From Erythrobacter sp. (GTDB taxonomy: Bacteria > Pseudomonadota > Alphaproteobacteria > Sphingomonadales > Sphingomonadaceae): a stretch of DNA of 58,246 nt. The position numbers and the translations under genes were made by a program. The notes below the pieces were generated by a model. The model had not been told where the DNA came from. It saw nothing but the letters and a program-made list of their open reading frames with translations, and searched no databases. The number at the start of each line of letters is the position of its first letter. The stretch's first letter is position 1. Shown here piece by piece: positions 32,673 to 41,705 of the stretch. The DNA is taken from contig JAHEBH010000011.1 in the NCBI GenBank assembly GCA_024642335.1, positions 1 through 58,246 of the forward strand, in the 5' to 3' direction.

Positions 32673-34095
32673 GCCAGCTCACCCCGTCGCGTTCGGCAAG
32701 CGCGATGGCGGCGCTGGGCCCCCAGGAACCGGCAGAATAGGTTTTCGGTGTGACGCCCTCTGCCGCCCAAGTGGCGCGGATGCTGTCGATCCAGTTCCAC
32801 TGTGCCTCGACCTCGTCGCGCCGCACGAACAGCGTCTGGTCACCTTCAATCAGGTCCAGCAACAGGCGCTCGTAAGCGATCCGCTTGTGCTTGTCGGAAA
32901 AGGCATCCGGCATGGCGATGTCCAGCGGGACCGAGCGCAGCACCATGCCCTCCTGGTCGATGCCGGGAACCTTGGTCATCAGGTTGAGCTGGATATTTTC
33001 CTGCGGCTGGATGCCGATCACCAGCTTGTTGGCTTTCATCTTGGCGCTGGGGAAGATCGAGTGCGGCACGCATTTGAACTGCACGATGATCTCTGTCACG
33101 CGCTCATGCAGGCGCTTGCCCGTCCGCAGATAGAAGGGCACTCCGCGCCAGCGCCAGTTGTCGACATGCGCCTTCAATGCAACGAAAGTCTCGGTATCGC
33201 TGTCCCGGCCCAGTTCCTCGTCATAGCCGGGAACGATCGCGCCGCTCGATGCGCCGCCGCGATACTGGCCGGTCACCACCTCATTGGCTTCCACCGGTCG
33301 CAGCGCGCGCAGGACCTTCACCTTCTCGTCCCGCACGGCATTGGCGGTGAAGCTGGTCGGCGGTTCCATCGCAACTAGAGCCAGAAGCTGGAGCATATGG
33401 TTCTGCACCATGTCGCGCAGTGCGCCGGCATCGTCATAGAAATCGACGCGGCTTTCCAGCCCCACCGTCTCGGCGACAGTGATCTGCACATGGTCGATAT
33501 ATTGCGATCGCCACAATGGCTCGAACATCAGGTTCGCAAAGCGCAGGGCGAGAAGGTTCTGAACCGTCTCCTTGCCCAGATAGTGGTCGATGCGGAAAAT
33601 CCGCTCCTCCGGGAATGCACTGGCGACGGCATCGTTGATCTCGCGGCTCGATGCGAGATCGGTGCCGAGCGGCTTTTCCAGGCTGATCCGCGCGCCTTCT
33701 CCCGCAAGGCCGGCACCCGCCAGCCCCTCGATCGTCGGTTTGAACAGGCCGGGCGCGGTCGACAGGAAGATCGCCAGATCCTCTCCCGGTCCTGCCTTTA
33801 CTGCCAGTTCCTTGTAGCCTTCGGGCGTTGTGACATCGAGCTGCTGGTAATGCAGGCGGTTAAGGAAATCCGCCATGCTGCCGCGCCGTTCGGCAGGAAG
33901 AAACTTCTCCACTGCCTCGCGCGCGAAATTGCGGAATTCTGAATCACTCAGCTCGGATCGTGCGGTGCCGACAATGCGCAGATCCTCCGACACCAGATGC
34001 TCGGCATGCAGCGCGCAAAGGCTGGGAAGAAGCATGCGGCGGGACAGGTCACCGGTAGCCCCGAAAAGGAGGAGGGTTTGGGCCTTCGCCGTCAT
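32665..34095 (-). CDS. zwf: Glucose-6-phosphate dehydrogenase
   Basis: Oxidises glucose 6-phosphate to 6-phosphogluconolactone with NAD(P). The 476 residues show the nucleotide motif LFGATGDLSRRMLLPSL, EKPLGTDLASS, the active-site RIDHYLGKETVQN and the substrate-binding NWRWRGVPFYLRTGK. It is the first gene of the leftward zwf-edd-glk-eda-ppc-like operon. The next enzyme, 6-phosphogluconolactonase, is not between zwf and edd as it is in many bacteria, and is not seen in the window. The 258-base upstream region holds three palindromes (listed separately), which suggests tight sugar control. Confidence 0.96.
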   Translation of the reverse strand: MTAKAQTLLLFGATGDLSRRMLLPSLCALHAEHLVSEDLRIVGTARSELSDSEFRNFAREAVEKFLPAERRGSMADFLNRLHYQQLDVTTPEGYKELAVKAGPGEDLAIFLSTAPGLFKPTIEGLAGAGLAGEGARISLEKPLGTDLASSREINDAVASAFPEERIFRIDHYLGKETVQNLLALRFANLMFEPLWRSQYIDHVQITVAETVGLESRVDFYDDAGALRDMVQNHMLQLLALVAMEPPTSFTANAVRDEKVKVLRALRPVEANEVVTGQYRGGASSGAIVPGYDEELGRDSDTETFVALKAHVDNWRWRGVPFYLRTGKRLHERVTEIIVQFKCVPHSIFPSAKMKANKLVIGIQPQENIQLNLMTKVPGIDQEGMVLRSVPLDIAMPDAFSDKHKRIAYERLLLDLIEGDQTLFVRRDEVEAQWNWIDSIRATWAAEGVTPKTYSAGSWGPSAAIALAERDGVSWHE

Positions 34096-34216
34096 GCAAG
34101 TTTCCCGTGCGTGATCATGTTGTGGGCCATACTACGCCTCGTCTATGTTGCGCTGCAATAGAGTGCTGCAGATATTCAATGTTTCTTCCGTACCGGATCG
34201 TAATCCTGCATTCTTC

Positions 34217-34232
34217 ATGATAGCGCTACCAT
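34217..34232. promoter_or_regulatory. LacI-family-type operator upstream of zwf
   Basis: ATGATAGCGCTACCAT is an inverted repeat with seven of eight pairs matching around the TAGCGCTA core. The same TGWTAGCGCTACC sequence (12 of 13 bases) occurs before the GGDEF-EAL gene at 37401-37413, and resembles the operator described for LacI-type sugar regulators of Caulobacter (from memory). It lies about 120 bases upstream of the zwf start. Confidence 0.6.
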
Positions 34233-34254
34233 AAGGCAGATGGAAACATAAGTC

Positions 34255-34267
34255 TGATAAGTTATCA
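34255..34267. promoter_or_regulatory. Palindrome TGATAA-G-TTATCA upstream of zwf
   Basis: A perfect 6-base inverted repeat with a single central base, 160 bases upstream of zwf and between two other palindromes. The size fits a dimeric regulator site; which protein would bind is unknown. Confidence 0.4.
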
Positions 34268-34286
34268 CAAACCTCCGGTGAAGAAT

Positions 34287-34300
34287 TGTGAACGTTCACA
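34287..34300. promoter_or_regulatory. Palindrome TGTGAACGTTCACA, lac-operator-like
   Basis: A perfect 14-base palindrome that differs by one symmetric base pair from the core of the ideal lac operator (TGTGAGCGCTCACA). The half-sites also look like CRP sites, but the spacer is four bases, not six. It lies 192 bases upstream of zwf and downstream of the yjbQ-like gene. Confidence 0.5.
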
Positions 34301-34353
34301 TACCTTCCTTGTGCAATCTTCGCAAGTCCGCTTCGAGGGCGAGTATCGCGAGC

Positions 34354-34770
34354 TCAGTCTCCGAAGGCATGTGCTACCACGCTGCGGCGATGCGGATGGC
34401 TGCGATGTTCGGCCAGGTAGATACCCTGCCAGGTGCCGAGCGCCATGCGGCCATTGACGACAGGAACTTGCAGCGAGGCACCGGTCAGCGCACTGCGCAA
34501 ATGGGCGGGCATATCGTCCGGTCCTTCGTCATCATGCTCGTAGTCTTCATGCTCCGGCGCGATCCGTTCCAGCCAGCGCAAGATATCCCGCTGGACAGCA
34601 GGCGCGGCATTCTCGTTGATGAGAAGACTTGCCGATGTGTGGCAGCAAAAGAGCGTGACGAGGCCGGTCGTGATCCCGGTGGATGCGAGCCAGCGCTCTA
34701 CCTCGTGCGTGAATTCGTGGAGCGCCTTGCCGTTGGTTGAGATGGTGAAGCACTCGGTATGGTGTGGCAT
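34354..34770 (-). CDS. YjbQ family protein (UPF0047)
   Basis: 138 residues of the secondary thiamine-phosphate synthase / UPF0047 family. Signature segments are EFTHEVERWLASTG, TLFCCHTSASLLINENA with a probable metal histidine, DDMPAHLRSALTGASL, and VVNGRMALGTWQGIYLAEHR near the end. The family forms trimers; some members can partly replace ThiE, but the true role is unsettled. It is an isolated gene between the GGDEF-EAL gene and the zwf promoter region on the leftward strand. Confidence 0.88.
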   Translation of the reverse strand: MPHHTECFTISTNGKALHEFTHEVERWLASTGITTGLVTLFCCHTSASLLINENAAPAVQRDILRWLERIAPEHEDYEHDDEGPDDMPAHLRSALTGASLQVPVVNGRMALGTWQGIYLAEHRSHPHRRSVVAHAFGD

Positions 34771-34824
34771 GCTAGCAGCTTAAACTGCAATCAAGCACAA
34801 GGGTAGACCAACTGTAACCGTGCC

Positions 34825-37374
34825 TTAGGCCGCGCGAGAGGTAGCGGTGGGGTTGTGGTTTTCGATCGTCCTGTCCGCAAGGTACATCTCAACAATTGTG
34901 CTTTCCATGGGGTAGCCAAGCAAATGCCCCTGGGCGAAGTGGCAACCCATCTTGCGCAGGAGTTCGAGTTGCTCTTGCGTCTCCACGCCCTCGGCGACAA
35001 CCTCCAGGCCCAGGCTGCAGGCGAGGTGGACCAGCCCTGTAACCAATGCGGCAATCGCATCGTCATCAGTGATTTGCCTGGTGTAGGACAGGTCAATCTT
35101 GATCATATCGACCGGAAAATCCCGTATATGCGACAGGGATGAATGCCCGGTTCCGAAATCGTCGAGCGAAATGGCTACGCCTGCCAGATCGAGCTGGTCC
35201 AGTGCGCGGGCGACATACTCCCAGCCCAGTTCGACAAAGGCATGTTCGGTTACTTCCACCTCGATGCAGCCTGTTGGCACGTCATGGCGATCGAGAACCT
35301 GGAGCAGCCGTTCGGCGTAGTCGTTGCGCAGGAATTCGGCCGGGGCGGCGTTGATCGAAACGCGGCCGAATTTGATGCCGGAATCGATCCAGCCCCGAAT
35401 GTCGCGCGCAACCCTGTCGTGCATCGCCTCGCCGATCTTCGCTGCGAGTTCATAATCGTTGAAGGCCTCTGCCAGCATGTCGGGAAGTTCAAGCCCGCCA
35501 TCTTCTGACCTGAGCCGCAGCAGCGCCTCGAAACCCGTTACGGTGCCTTCCTCAACGGAAATCTTGGGTTGGTAGACGGCAACGATGCTGCAGTCTTCTA
35601 TTGCCTCGCGCGCGCGCGCCAGCTGGAAGGCTGCATTCTTCACGTCCTCAAGCATGTAGTCTTCGAACAGGCGGAAACCACCACGGCCAGAGCGCTTGAG
35701 GGCATAGAGCGCGGCATCGGCCCTTTTGAGGAAGTCGCTCGCTTCAGAAGCCTCCTTCGGGCACATCGTCCCTCCGATGCTCGCGCTCGGCCGCACGACA
35801 TGGCCGCCGATGTTGAGAGACTGCTGGATCGCTGCTGTGACCTCCTGACCGACTTTGGCCAGGTCTGCCTCCGAAAGCAGGTCCGGCAGGACGATCGCGA
35901 ATTCGTCGCCGCCGATGCGGGCCACGAAATCCTGTCGGCGCACCGATCTCTTCAAACGCGATGAAAGCGCCTTGAGCAGTTCGTCACCGGCATCATGTCC
36001 CAGCGTATCATTGGTGTGCTTGAAGTAATCGATGTCGACGAGGAGGAGGCCGACATGGGATGCGTCCGCTTGTGCTTCCATGAGGGCATGCTCGAGGCGT
36101 GCATCGAATGCTCGGCGGTTGGGTAGGCGGGTGAGCGAGTCATGTTCGCTCGACCATTTCAATTGCTGCGAACGCCTGCGCTCCTTTGATATGCTCGAAC
36201 GAAGAGCCTGTTCTGCAATCACCCGGTCGTGCACGTCCGTACAGGTGCCATACCAGCCGTTGAGCGCGCCATACTTGTCAAATGAGGGCACTGCATGGGT
36301 CAGTACCCAACGGTATGCTCCTGTATGGTGAAGCAGGCGAAGCTGGATATTGAACCCCGATCTGCAGCGAAGGCCGTCCTTCCACAACCTGATCGCCGCC
36401 AGTGCGTCTTCACGATGGACCAGTTGCCTCAGGTTACGCCACCCGCAATGTCCCAGGGGTACACCCGTAAAATCTTCCCAGCGCCTGTTGAAGGAAGCCT
36501 TGCCGTTGCTATCCAGCGACCAGACCATGTGCGGTATCGTGTCGATCGTTGTCTCCATCGACTCGACAAACCGTTGCCGCCACTTTCCGACCTCGCGTCG
36601 ACGCTGCACCAGGATGCTGCCGATCAGCAACAACCACGCCAGGGCAACCCCACCGTACCAGGTTTCGGCGCTCAATGCCTGGCCGTGGAAGGTGATCCGA
36701 TCGATCGTCACCGTCTGCCGGCCGGCTTCCGAATCTGGTGCAGTAAGTAGCTCTATTGAAATGATATTGTCGAAACGCGGTCGTGCCAGCTCTGCTGATG
36801 GGCGCGGTGCGGCTTGCCGCCACCATTCAGCGACAAAGAATTCGTCGAAGCCGATACTGACCGTTTGTTCGCCGGGATCAATCGGAATGCTTGTCTGGTT
36901 TTCCTTGGTGCTACTGGGCGCACCGAGTTCCGCATATCGCGGATTCAGGTCCTTCATCGCGAGCCGGAGAGATTGGCTCGAACCTTCGTAGCGCAAGGTG
37001 AAGCTGACACTGTCGTAGCGGCTCAGGTCAATTCCCTGACCAGTATGGAACTGGTCGAATATGACGCCAAATCCGCAATATCCATATTCGTAGGTCTTCT
37101 CGATGTTGCAGGTCCAAGAGAGGGGCCGCTTCTCGTCCAGTGTAACAGAAGAGGTGCCACCTTCGGTTCGGTCGTCGAAACTGTAGTTTGCGAATACAGG
37201 ACCGTCGTCTTGTGGACCGTATGCCTGCTCCAGCTGGGTCAGGGCTTCGCGGTTGTAGGAGGCAATCCAGGTCAGAAGCGCGGCCACAAGCACAACCGCC
37301 TCCACGGTCAAATGACCGCGTCGACCTCGTGCATTGCCGTTTTCTCCAGCATGCCGCTCTTTGGCTGCTTGCAT
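34825..37374 (-). CDS. GGDEF-EAL c-di-GMP enzyme with periplasmic carbohydrate-binding-like sensor and PAS domain
   Basis: 849 residues in order: a short cytoplasmic N-terminus, membrane helix about 22-39, a periplasmic jelly-roll-like domain (about 45-235, with YSFDDRTEGG, YDSVSFTLRYEG and QTVTIDRITFHG, like CBM11-type modules), a second helix about 241-258, a PAS domain (about 270-390), GGDEF (intact, 488-492) and EAL (616-618). The inhibitory site RxxD (479-482) is present five residues before GGDEF. EAL catalytic motifs NAAP, EVTEH, LDDFGTG and EGVET are intact, so synthesis and breakdown of c-di-GMP are both possible. GGAGAAG precedes the ATG; a TAGCGCTA operator lies 27 bases upstream. 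Confidence 0.92.
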   Translation of the reverse strand: MQAAKERHAGENGNARGRRGHLTVEAVVLVAALLTWIASYNREALTQLEQAYGPQDDGPVFANYSFDDRTEGGTSSVTLDEKRPLSWTCNIEKTYEYGYCGFGVIFDQFHTGQGIDLSRYDSVSFTLRYEGSSQSLRLAMKDLNPRYAELGAPSSTKENQTSIPIDPGEQTVSIGFDEFFVAEWWRQAAPRPSAELARPRFDNIISIELLTAPDSEAGRQTVTIDRITFHGQALSAETWYGGVALAWLLLIGSILVQRRREVGKWRQRFVESMETTIDTIPHMVWSLDSNGKASFNRRWEDFTGVPLGHCGWRNLRQLVHREDALAAIRLWKDGLRCRSGFNIQLRLLHHTGAYRWVLTHAVPSFDKYGALNGWYGTCTDVHDRVIAEQALRSSISKERRRSQQLKWSSEHDSLTRLPNRRAFDARLEHALMEAQADASHVGLLLVDIDYFKHTNDTLGHDAGDELLKALSSRLKRSVRRQDFVARIGGDEFAIVLPDLLSEADLAKVGQEVTAAIQQSLNIGGHVVRPSASIGGTMCPKEASEASDFLKRADAALYALKRSGRGGFRLFEDYMLEDVKNAAFQLARAREAIEDCSIVAVYQPKISVEEGTVTGFEALLRLRSEDGGLELPDMLAEAFNDYELAAKIGEAMHDRVARDIRGWIDSGIKFGRVSINAAPAEFLRNDYAERLLQVLDRHDVPTGCIEVEVTEHAFVELGWEYVARALDQLDLAGVAISLDDFGTGHSSLSHIRDFPVDMIKIDLSYTRQITDDDAIAALVTGLVHLACSLGLEVVAEGVETQEQLELLRKMGCHFAQGHLLGYPMESTIVEMYLADRTIENHNPTATSRAA

Positions 37375-37400
37375 TTAGCTTCTCCGACCCGTTCCGCATA

Positions 37401-37413
37401 GGTAGCGCTAACA
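37401..37413. promoter_or_regulatory. LacI-family-type operator upstream of the GGDEF-EAL gene
   Basis: Read on the leftward strand the site is TGTTAGCGCTACC, which matches the zwf-upstream operator (34217-34232) at 12 of 13 bases. It lies 27 bases before the ATG of the c-di-GMP gene, a position suited to repression. Confidence 0.5.
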
Positions 37414-37537
37414 AGTTAACGAAACCCTCGCTGGAGAGCTGGATCGGGCCGAGTTACCGGCGACAAAACTTGATTGCAGGAGAAGGTAAATTGCGTAGTG
37501 ACGGGGGAGGAGGGCTTTACGACCAGGCTCTCGGGTG

Positions 37538-37580
37538 GGTGACCACCCCGGCGCGGTGCGCGCGCCGGGGGTCTGTCACC
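37538..37580 (-). terminator. Strong hairpin directly after the G8-domain gene
   Basis: A perfect 10-base GC stem (CCCCGGCGCG / CGCGCCGGGG) with a 5-base loop, extended by an outer 6-base stem (GGTGAC / GTCACC) across a small internal loop. It starts four bases past the stop codon of the G8 gene. No T-run follows, so it may be a Rho-assisted terminator or 3'-end protector. Confidence 0.5.
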
Positions 37581-37583
37581 TGG

Positions 37584-40094
37584 TCAGCCTCCCAGGCCTT
37601 CCCTGCTGGCGGTCAGCGTGGGCGGGACGCCGAACGGAGGGCCATCGGCGATCGGGCGGTTGTCTGGAAAGAGCTTCACCCACAGCGTCTCGCCATCCTT
37701 GTAATAGGACGTCTCGCTGGCTTCGCGCAGCGCTGCCATGCTGTCTTGCGCCACGCCAGCATCGGCTGTTGTGAATCCGCGCAATTGCAGCAGGACCCAG
37801 GAGCCGTCGTCCATGGCCGTCAGCCTCAGGGGCAGGCTCTCCCTGGCGGTGTCGACCGTGATCTCGGCACCGCTGCGGATGGTGGTTTGCCCGCGGTAAT
37901 CAAATTCGTTGCCGTTCCGGCTGATCTTGACCGGTTCCTCGACAGCGCCGCCACCAAAGGCGAAACCGCCGCCCAGGCTAAGGCGACCATAATCGCCGGT
38001 GCAAACGGCTGCACCCCAGGCGGGACGGGCTTCACAGGCTTCATCGTCATTGGCGATGCCGTTGTCGATGACGATGTAGGAATCCGGAACACCGCTGGTC
38101 GAGCCGTCGATGTCATGGATCGCCGCAGTCAGGAAGGCGGCGCTGGTTCCGAAATCGCTCGCCCATTCCTGCCTGCGCTCAGGGAAATAGACCGGCTTGG
38201 CGTCGAGGAAGGTCAGGCCCTCAACCGAATTTTCGACGCTCATCCCGAAACTGGTGAACAGCAGGTAGGAAATTGCACCCGTCTTGCGCGTGTCATTGTC
38301 CTCGAAGTTGATGAAGGTGCTGTTCGCGAGCTTGTGCGTCGCATCGTAATATTCGTAGCCCCTGATCGGGAAATCCGCGACCTGAGGCTTCGGCAGGCTG
38401 CGGCCATAGGCAAGTTCGGTTTCGGTGGTCGGAGTACCGATATTGCCGCTCTCACCAACGAACAGCGAATCCTCCACACGCGACGTAAAGGTGGCGCCGC
38501 CGCCCAGGCCGCTCGCAAAGGTATAGCCGATCGCGTTGTCAGCGAATTTCAAATTGCGGAAAACCGTTTCCTCGCCCCGCATCCACAGGCCGCCATTGCG
38601 ATTCTTGTAAGCCGTCAGATCGGTATAGAGGTTCATGATCGGCGTGCTGTTCGGATCCGAAGGGTCTTCGCGCGGAATATACACAGTGCCTGTCACGCCA
38701 AATGTGCCATCGGCACCGGCATTGCGGTCGAGCATGAAGCCGTCATAGTTCGAGTGCGCGACATTGCCCCTGAAAATGCCCATTGGCGTCCGGCGAGGCC
38801 AGGTGGCCAGGCTCACTTCCGTGCCTTCAAACGCTCCCGTCGGATGCTCCGGCAAGGACATCCAGAAGCCGGTCGAGTCTGAACCCGCGGCAACGTTGTC
38901 GATGTAATGGTTCGCCGGATTGGTGATCCAGAAGGTCGCTGCCGTATTGTCCGATGGGATAAGGATGTGCTCGGACTGCTGGCCGCCCTGCGTGCGTTCC
39001 GACGGAATGCCGAGGTTGGTGGGCAAGCAAGGCAGGGTCGGGTGGCACTTGGTCTGGATACCCAGATTGGCGACGAAGCGGTTCCCCTTCTCGATGCCAT
39101 CTTCCATGAAGAAGCAGTGACCGACGGTGTTGTAGGTGACGTTGTTCTCGATATTGAGATTGTCGGTGCCATGCACCGTCACGCAGCGATTGAACGTGTC
39201 ATGAATCGCCGCATTGCGAACATACATGCCCGTGCCTTCGCCCAGCACGTGAAAATGGACCGGGTACCGTGCGAGTGTCAGGTGCTGTCCCATCCGGCTC
39301 AGCTCCACACTGTCGACATATAATTTCGAGCCCGACATCGCCATGATGTGGCCGCCGATCCAGGTTTCTTCGGAATCTTCCGATGCATGGACCTTGATGT
39401 TGCGCGTGAGGTTGCCGACTTCGCCGCGTTGGTCGACACCGAAGGTGACCTCGCCGAAATGCATGTATTCGAGCGGCTCGGCGAAACTGATCGTGTTGCC
39501 GTCGATCGCGGTGATCGTGCGCCGTTCGGCCTGGCGCGGATTGAAGTCGGTCGAAGCGAGGACAATCTCGTCACCCACGTTCCAGCCGTGGGCATCAAGC
39601 AACTGAATTCTTGTCGACCCGGCTTCTGCCGTCTGTGACAGCTTGCTCCACGTATGGTCGCGATTGCCATGCAGGTTGAGAGTGCCGCGCATCAATATGA
39701 TGCCACGATCACCCATCGTGTTGATGTCTTCACCCGGCACGTTGTCGGTCAGTGTGATCGACGCATTATGCTGATAGGGATTGGCCCTTGTACCGATTGT
39801 CAGCTCTCCGCCGGGAACGTAGATCCACTCGCTTTCGAGGCTGATATCGCGCTTGTCGGAGAAGCTCAGTTTGCCCTGGATGGTGAGGCTGCGCAGGCCC
39901 GGCGCATCGACATCAAGCACGACATCCATATCGTTGCCGATGGTCACGGCATCGCCTTCGCCCGGTACCTTGCCATCGGGCCAGGTGGAAGCATCGGACC
40001 AGAGCGACTGCGCCTGAGCGGCAGTTCCCATGCCCAGTGCAAGACCGGTGGAAAGCAGCAAAACAGATTTTAGCAGGCATGATGGCTTGCGCAT
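37584..40094 (-). CDS. Secreted G8-domain, parallel beta-helix protein (CEMIP/TMEM2-like)
   Basis: 836 residues with a signal peptide (cleavage near AAQAQ-SLW). The first domain (about 30-150) is a G8 domain: SLWSDASTWPDGKVPGEGD, VLDVDAPGLRSLTIQGKL, GGELTIGTRANPY and GTLNLHGNRDHTW. The rest is a right-handed beta-helix with repeated short strands, including HFHVLGEGTGMYVRNAAIHD, TYNTVGHCFFMEDG and GGLWMRGEETVFRNLKFADN. Animal proteins with this layout (CEMIP, TMEM2) bind and degrade hyaluronan, so this one may bind or cleave an extracellular polysaccharide. The start at 40094 has AAGGGG upstream. It is oriented toward the GGDEF-EAL gene, 209 bases away. Confidence 0.82.
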   Translation of the reverse strand: MRKPSCLLKSVLLLSTGLALGMGTAAQAQSLWSDASTWPDGKVPGEGDAVTIGNDMDVVLDVDAPGLRSLTIQGKLSFSDKRDISLESEWIYVPGGELTIGTRANPYQHNASITLTDNVPGEDINTMGDRGIILMRGTLNLHGNRDHTWSKLSQTAEAGSTRIQLLDAHGWNVGDEIVLASTDFNPRQAERRTITAIDGNTISFAEPLEYMHFGEVTFGVDQRGEVGNLTRNIKVHASEDSEETWIGGHIMAMSGSKLYVDSVELSRMGQHLTLARYPVHFHVLGEGTGMYVRNAAIHDTFNRCVTVHGTDNLNIENNVTYNTVGHCFFMEDGIEKGNRFVANLGIQTKCHPTLPCLPTNLGIPSERTQGGQQSEHILIPSDNTAATFWITNPANHYIDNVAAGSDSTGFWMSLPEHPTGAFEGTEVSLATWPRRTPMGIFRGNVAHSNYDGFMLDRNAGADGTFGVTGTVYIPREDPSDPNSTPIMNLYTDLTAYKNRNGGLWMRGEETVFRNLKFADNAIGYTFASGLGGGATFTSRVEDSLFVGESGNIGTPTTETELAYGRSLPKPQVADFPIRGYEYYDATHKLANSTFINFEDNDTRKTGAISYLLFTSFGMSVENSVEGLTFLDAKPVYFPERRQEWASDFGTSAAFLTAAIHDIDGSTSGVPDSYIVIDNGIANDDEACEARPAWGAAVCTGDYGRLSLGGGFAFGGGAVEEPVKISRNGNEFDYRGQTTIRSGAEITVDTARESLPLRLTAMDDGSWVLLQLRGFTTADAGVAQDSMAALREASETSYYKDGETLWVKLFPDNRPIADGPPFGVPPTLTASREGLGG

Positions 40095-40232
40095 GTGATT
40101 TATCCCCTTTTCCGGGACCGGTGAGTCCCGCCCATTTGTTTGGCAACAACTTTGCAGCGGAGAAGGCGTTTTGCCAAGTCGATAACAGGCGCGTGACCGT
40201 GACAAATTGTAATTAATTGTATTGATTCCGCG

Positions 40233-40258
40233 TTCCCCGGGATCGTCCCGAAGGGGAA
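40233..40258 (-). terminator. Nested hairpin after rimO
   Basis: TTCCCC / GGGGAA encloses GGGA / TCCC; the structure starts immediately after the rimO stop. The following leftward bases are not T-rich, so termination strength is uncertain. Confidence 0.4.
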
Positions 40259-41629
40259 TTACACGATCACGCCAAAGAGGTCATGCGCGTCGGCGTCCTC
40301 GACCTCGACGTCCGCGAAGTTGCCCGGCTGGAGCGTTTCCGGTACGTTGCGCAGGAAAACTGCGCCGTCGATTTCGGGTGCGTCTGCCTGGCTGCGGCCT
40401 GTGGCACCGATATCGCCGTCCTCATCAGCTTCGCCCACCTCGTCGATGATGACTGGGATGGTGCGACCGACCTTGGCGGCGAGCTTGGCTGCACTGATGC
40501 GCTCGGTCACTTCCATGACGCGGGCGTAACGTTCTTCCTTCACTTCCTCCGGCACATGGTCGGGCAGGGCGTTGGCCTGCGCACCTTCGACCGGCTCGAA
40601 GCGGAAGGCGCCCACGCGGTCTAGCTGCGCCTCTTCGAGCCATTCGAGCAGGTACCGGAAGTCCTCCTCCGTCTCCCCCGGGAATCCGACCACGAAGCTG
40701 GAGCGGATGGCGATATCGGGGCAGATTTCGCGCCAGCTCTTGAGACGTTCGAGCACCTTGGCCTCGTTCGCCGGACGTTTCATCGCCTTCAGCACCCTAG
40801 GGCTGGCATGCTGGAAAGGTATATCGAGGTAGGGCGTGATCAAACCTTCCGCCATCAGCGGGATCACTGCATCGACATGCGGGTAGGGATAGACATAGTG
40901 CAGACGCACCCACGGTTGCTCGCCTGCAGGTGTCTTCAGCTGGCCAAGTTCGCGGGCGAGGTCGGTCATATGGGCGCGGACGGGGTGACCCTTCCACATG
41001 CGTTCCTCGTGCCGCGTGTCTACGCCGTAGGCGCTGGTATCCTGGCTGATGACCAGCAGTTCCTTGGTGCCCACGGCGACCAGCTTCTCCGCCTCGCGCA
41101 GCACGGCATCGACGCGCCGGCTCACCAGCTTTCCGCGCAGATCGGGAATGATGCAGAAGGCGCAGGAGTGGTTACAACCTTCGCTAATCTTGAGGTAGCT
41201 GTAGTGCCGCGGAGTCAGTTTGACGTCCGTGTCAGGGATCAGGTCGACAAAGGGCCCCTGGCTTGGCGGCGCTGCCTCGTGAACGGCCTCGACCACGTCT
41301 TCGTACTGGTGCGCGCCGGTGATGGCGAGCACCTGCGGGAAGCGGGCGCGGATCAGCTCCGCCTCATCGCCCATGCAGCCGGTCACGATCACGCGGCCGT
41401 TCTCGGCAATCGCCTCGCCGATGGCTTCGAGGCTTTCCTCCTTGGCGGAATCGAGGAAGCCGCAAGTGTTGACCAGCACCACGTCCGCGCCTTCGTAATC
41501 GGGCGACATGGCATAGCCGTCCGCGCGCAGCCTGGTGAGGATACGTTCGGAATCGACCAGCGCCTTGGGGCAGCCGAGGCTGACCATGCCAATGCGTTTC
41601 TGGTCCGGGATAGAAGTGCTGCTTGCCAT
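40259..41629 (-). CDS. rimO: Ribosomal protein S12 methylthiotransferase RimO
   Basis: Adds a methylthio group to the conserved aspartate of ribosomal protein S12, using two [4Fe-4S] clusters and SAM. The 456 residues show the UPF0004 domain ([41 protein letters not shown]: three cluster cysteines), the radical-SAM motif [11 protein letters not shown] (CxxxCxxC), and a C-terminal TRAM domain ending HDLFGVIV. The pattern [10 protein letters not shown] favours RimO over MiaB. It stands alone and is divergent from the DUF1761 gene. Confidence 0.95.
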   Translation of the reverse strand: MASSTSIPDQKRIGMVSLGCPKALVDSERILTRLRADGYAMSPDYEGADVVLVNTCGFLDSAKEESLEAIGEAIAENGRVIVTGCMGDEAELIRARFPQVLAITGAHQYEDVVEAVHEAAPPSQGPFVDLIPDTDVKLTPRHYSYLKISEGCNHSCAFCIIPDLRGKLVSRRVDAVLREAEKLVAVGTKELLVISQDTSAYGVDTRHEERMWKGHPVRAHMTDLARELGQLKTPAGEQPWVRLHYVYPYPHVDAVIPLMAEGLITPYLDIPFQHASPRVLKAMKRPANEAKVLERLKSWREICPDIAIRSSFVVGFPGETEEDFRYLLEWLEEAQLDRVGAFRFEPVEGAQANALPDHVPEEVKEERYARVMEVTERISAAKLAAKVGRTIPVIIDEVGEADEDGDIGATGRSQADAPEIDGAVFLRNVPETLQPGNFADVEVEDADAHDLFGVIV

Positions 41630-41705
41630 GATTGCCGCGCCCCTACACGCGGCGGCAGCTTTGCGCTAGAGGAAGCGCGGGACTTGAGGATCGGGAGGTA
41701 TACAA

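Noticed and set aside
34287-34300. A CRP binding site
   Set aside because: The half-sites TGTGA and TCACA are present, but the spacer is 4 bases and CRP needs 6. It was kept as a LacI-like palindrome instead.
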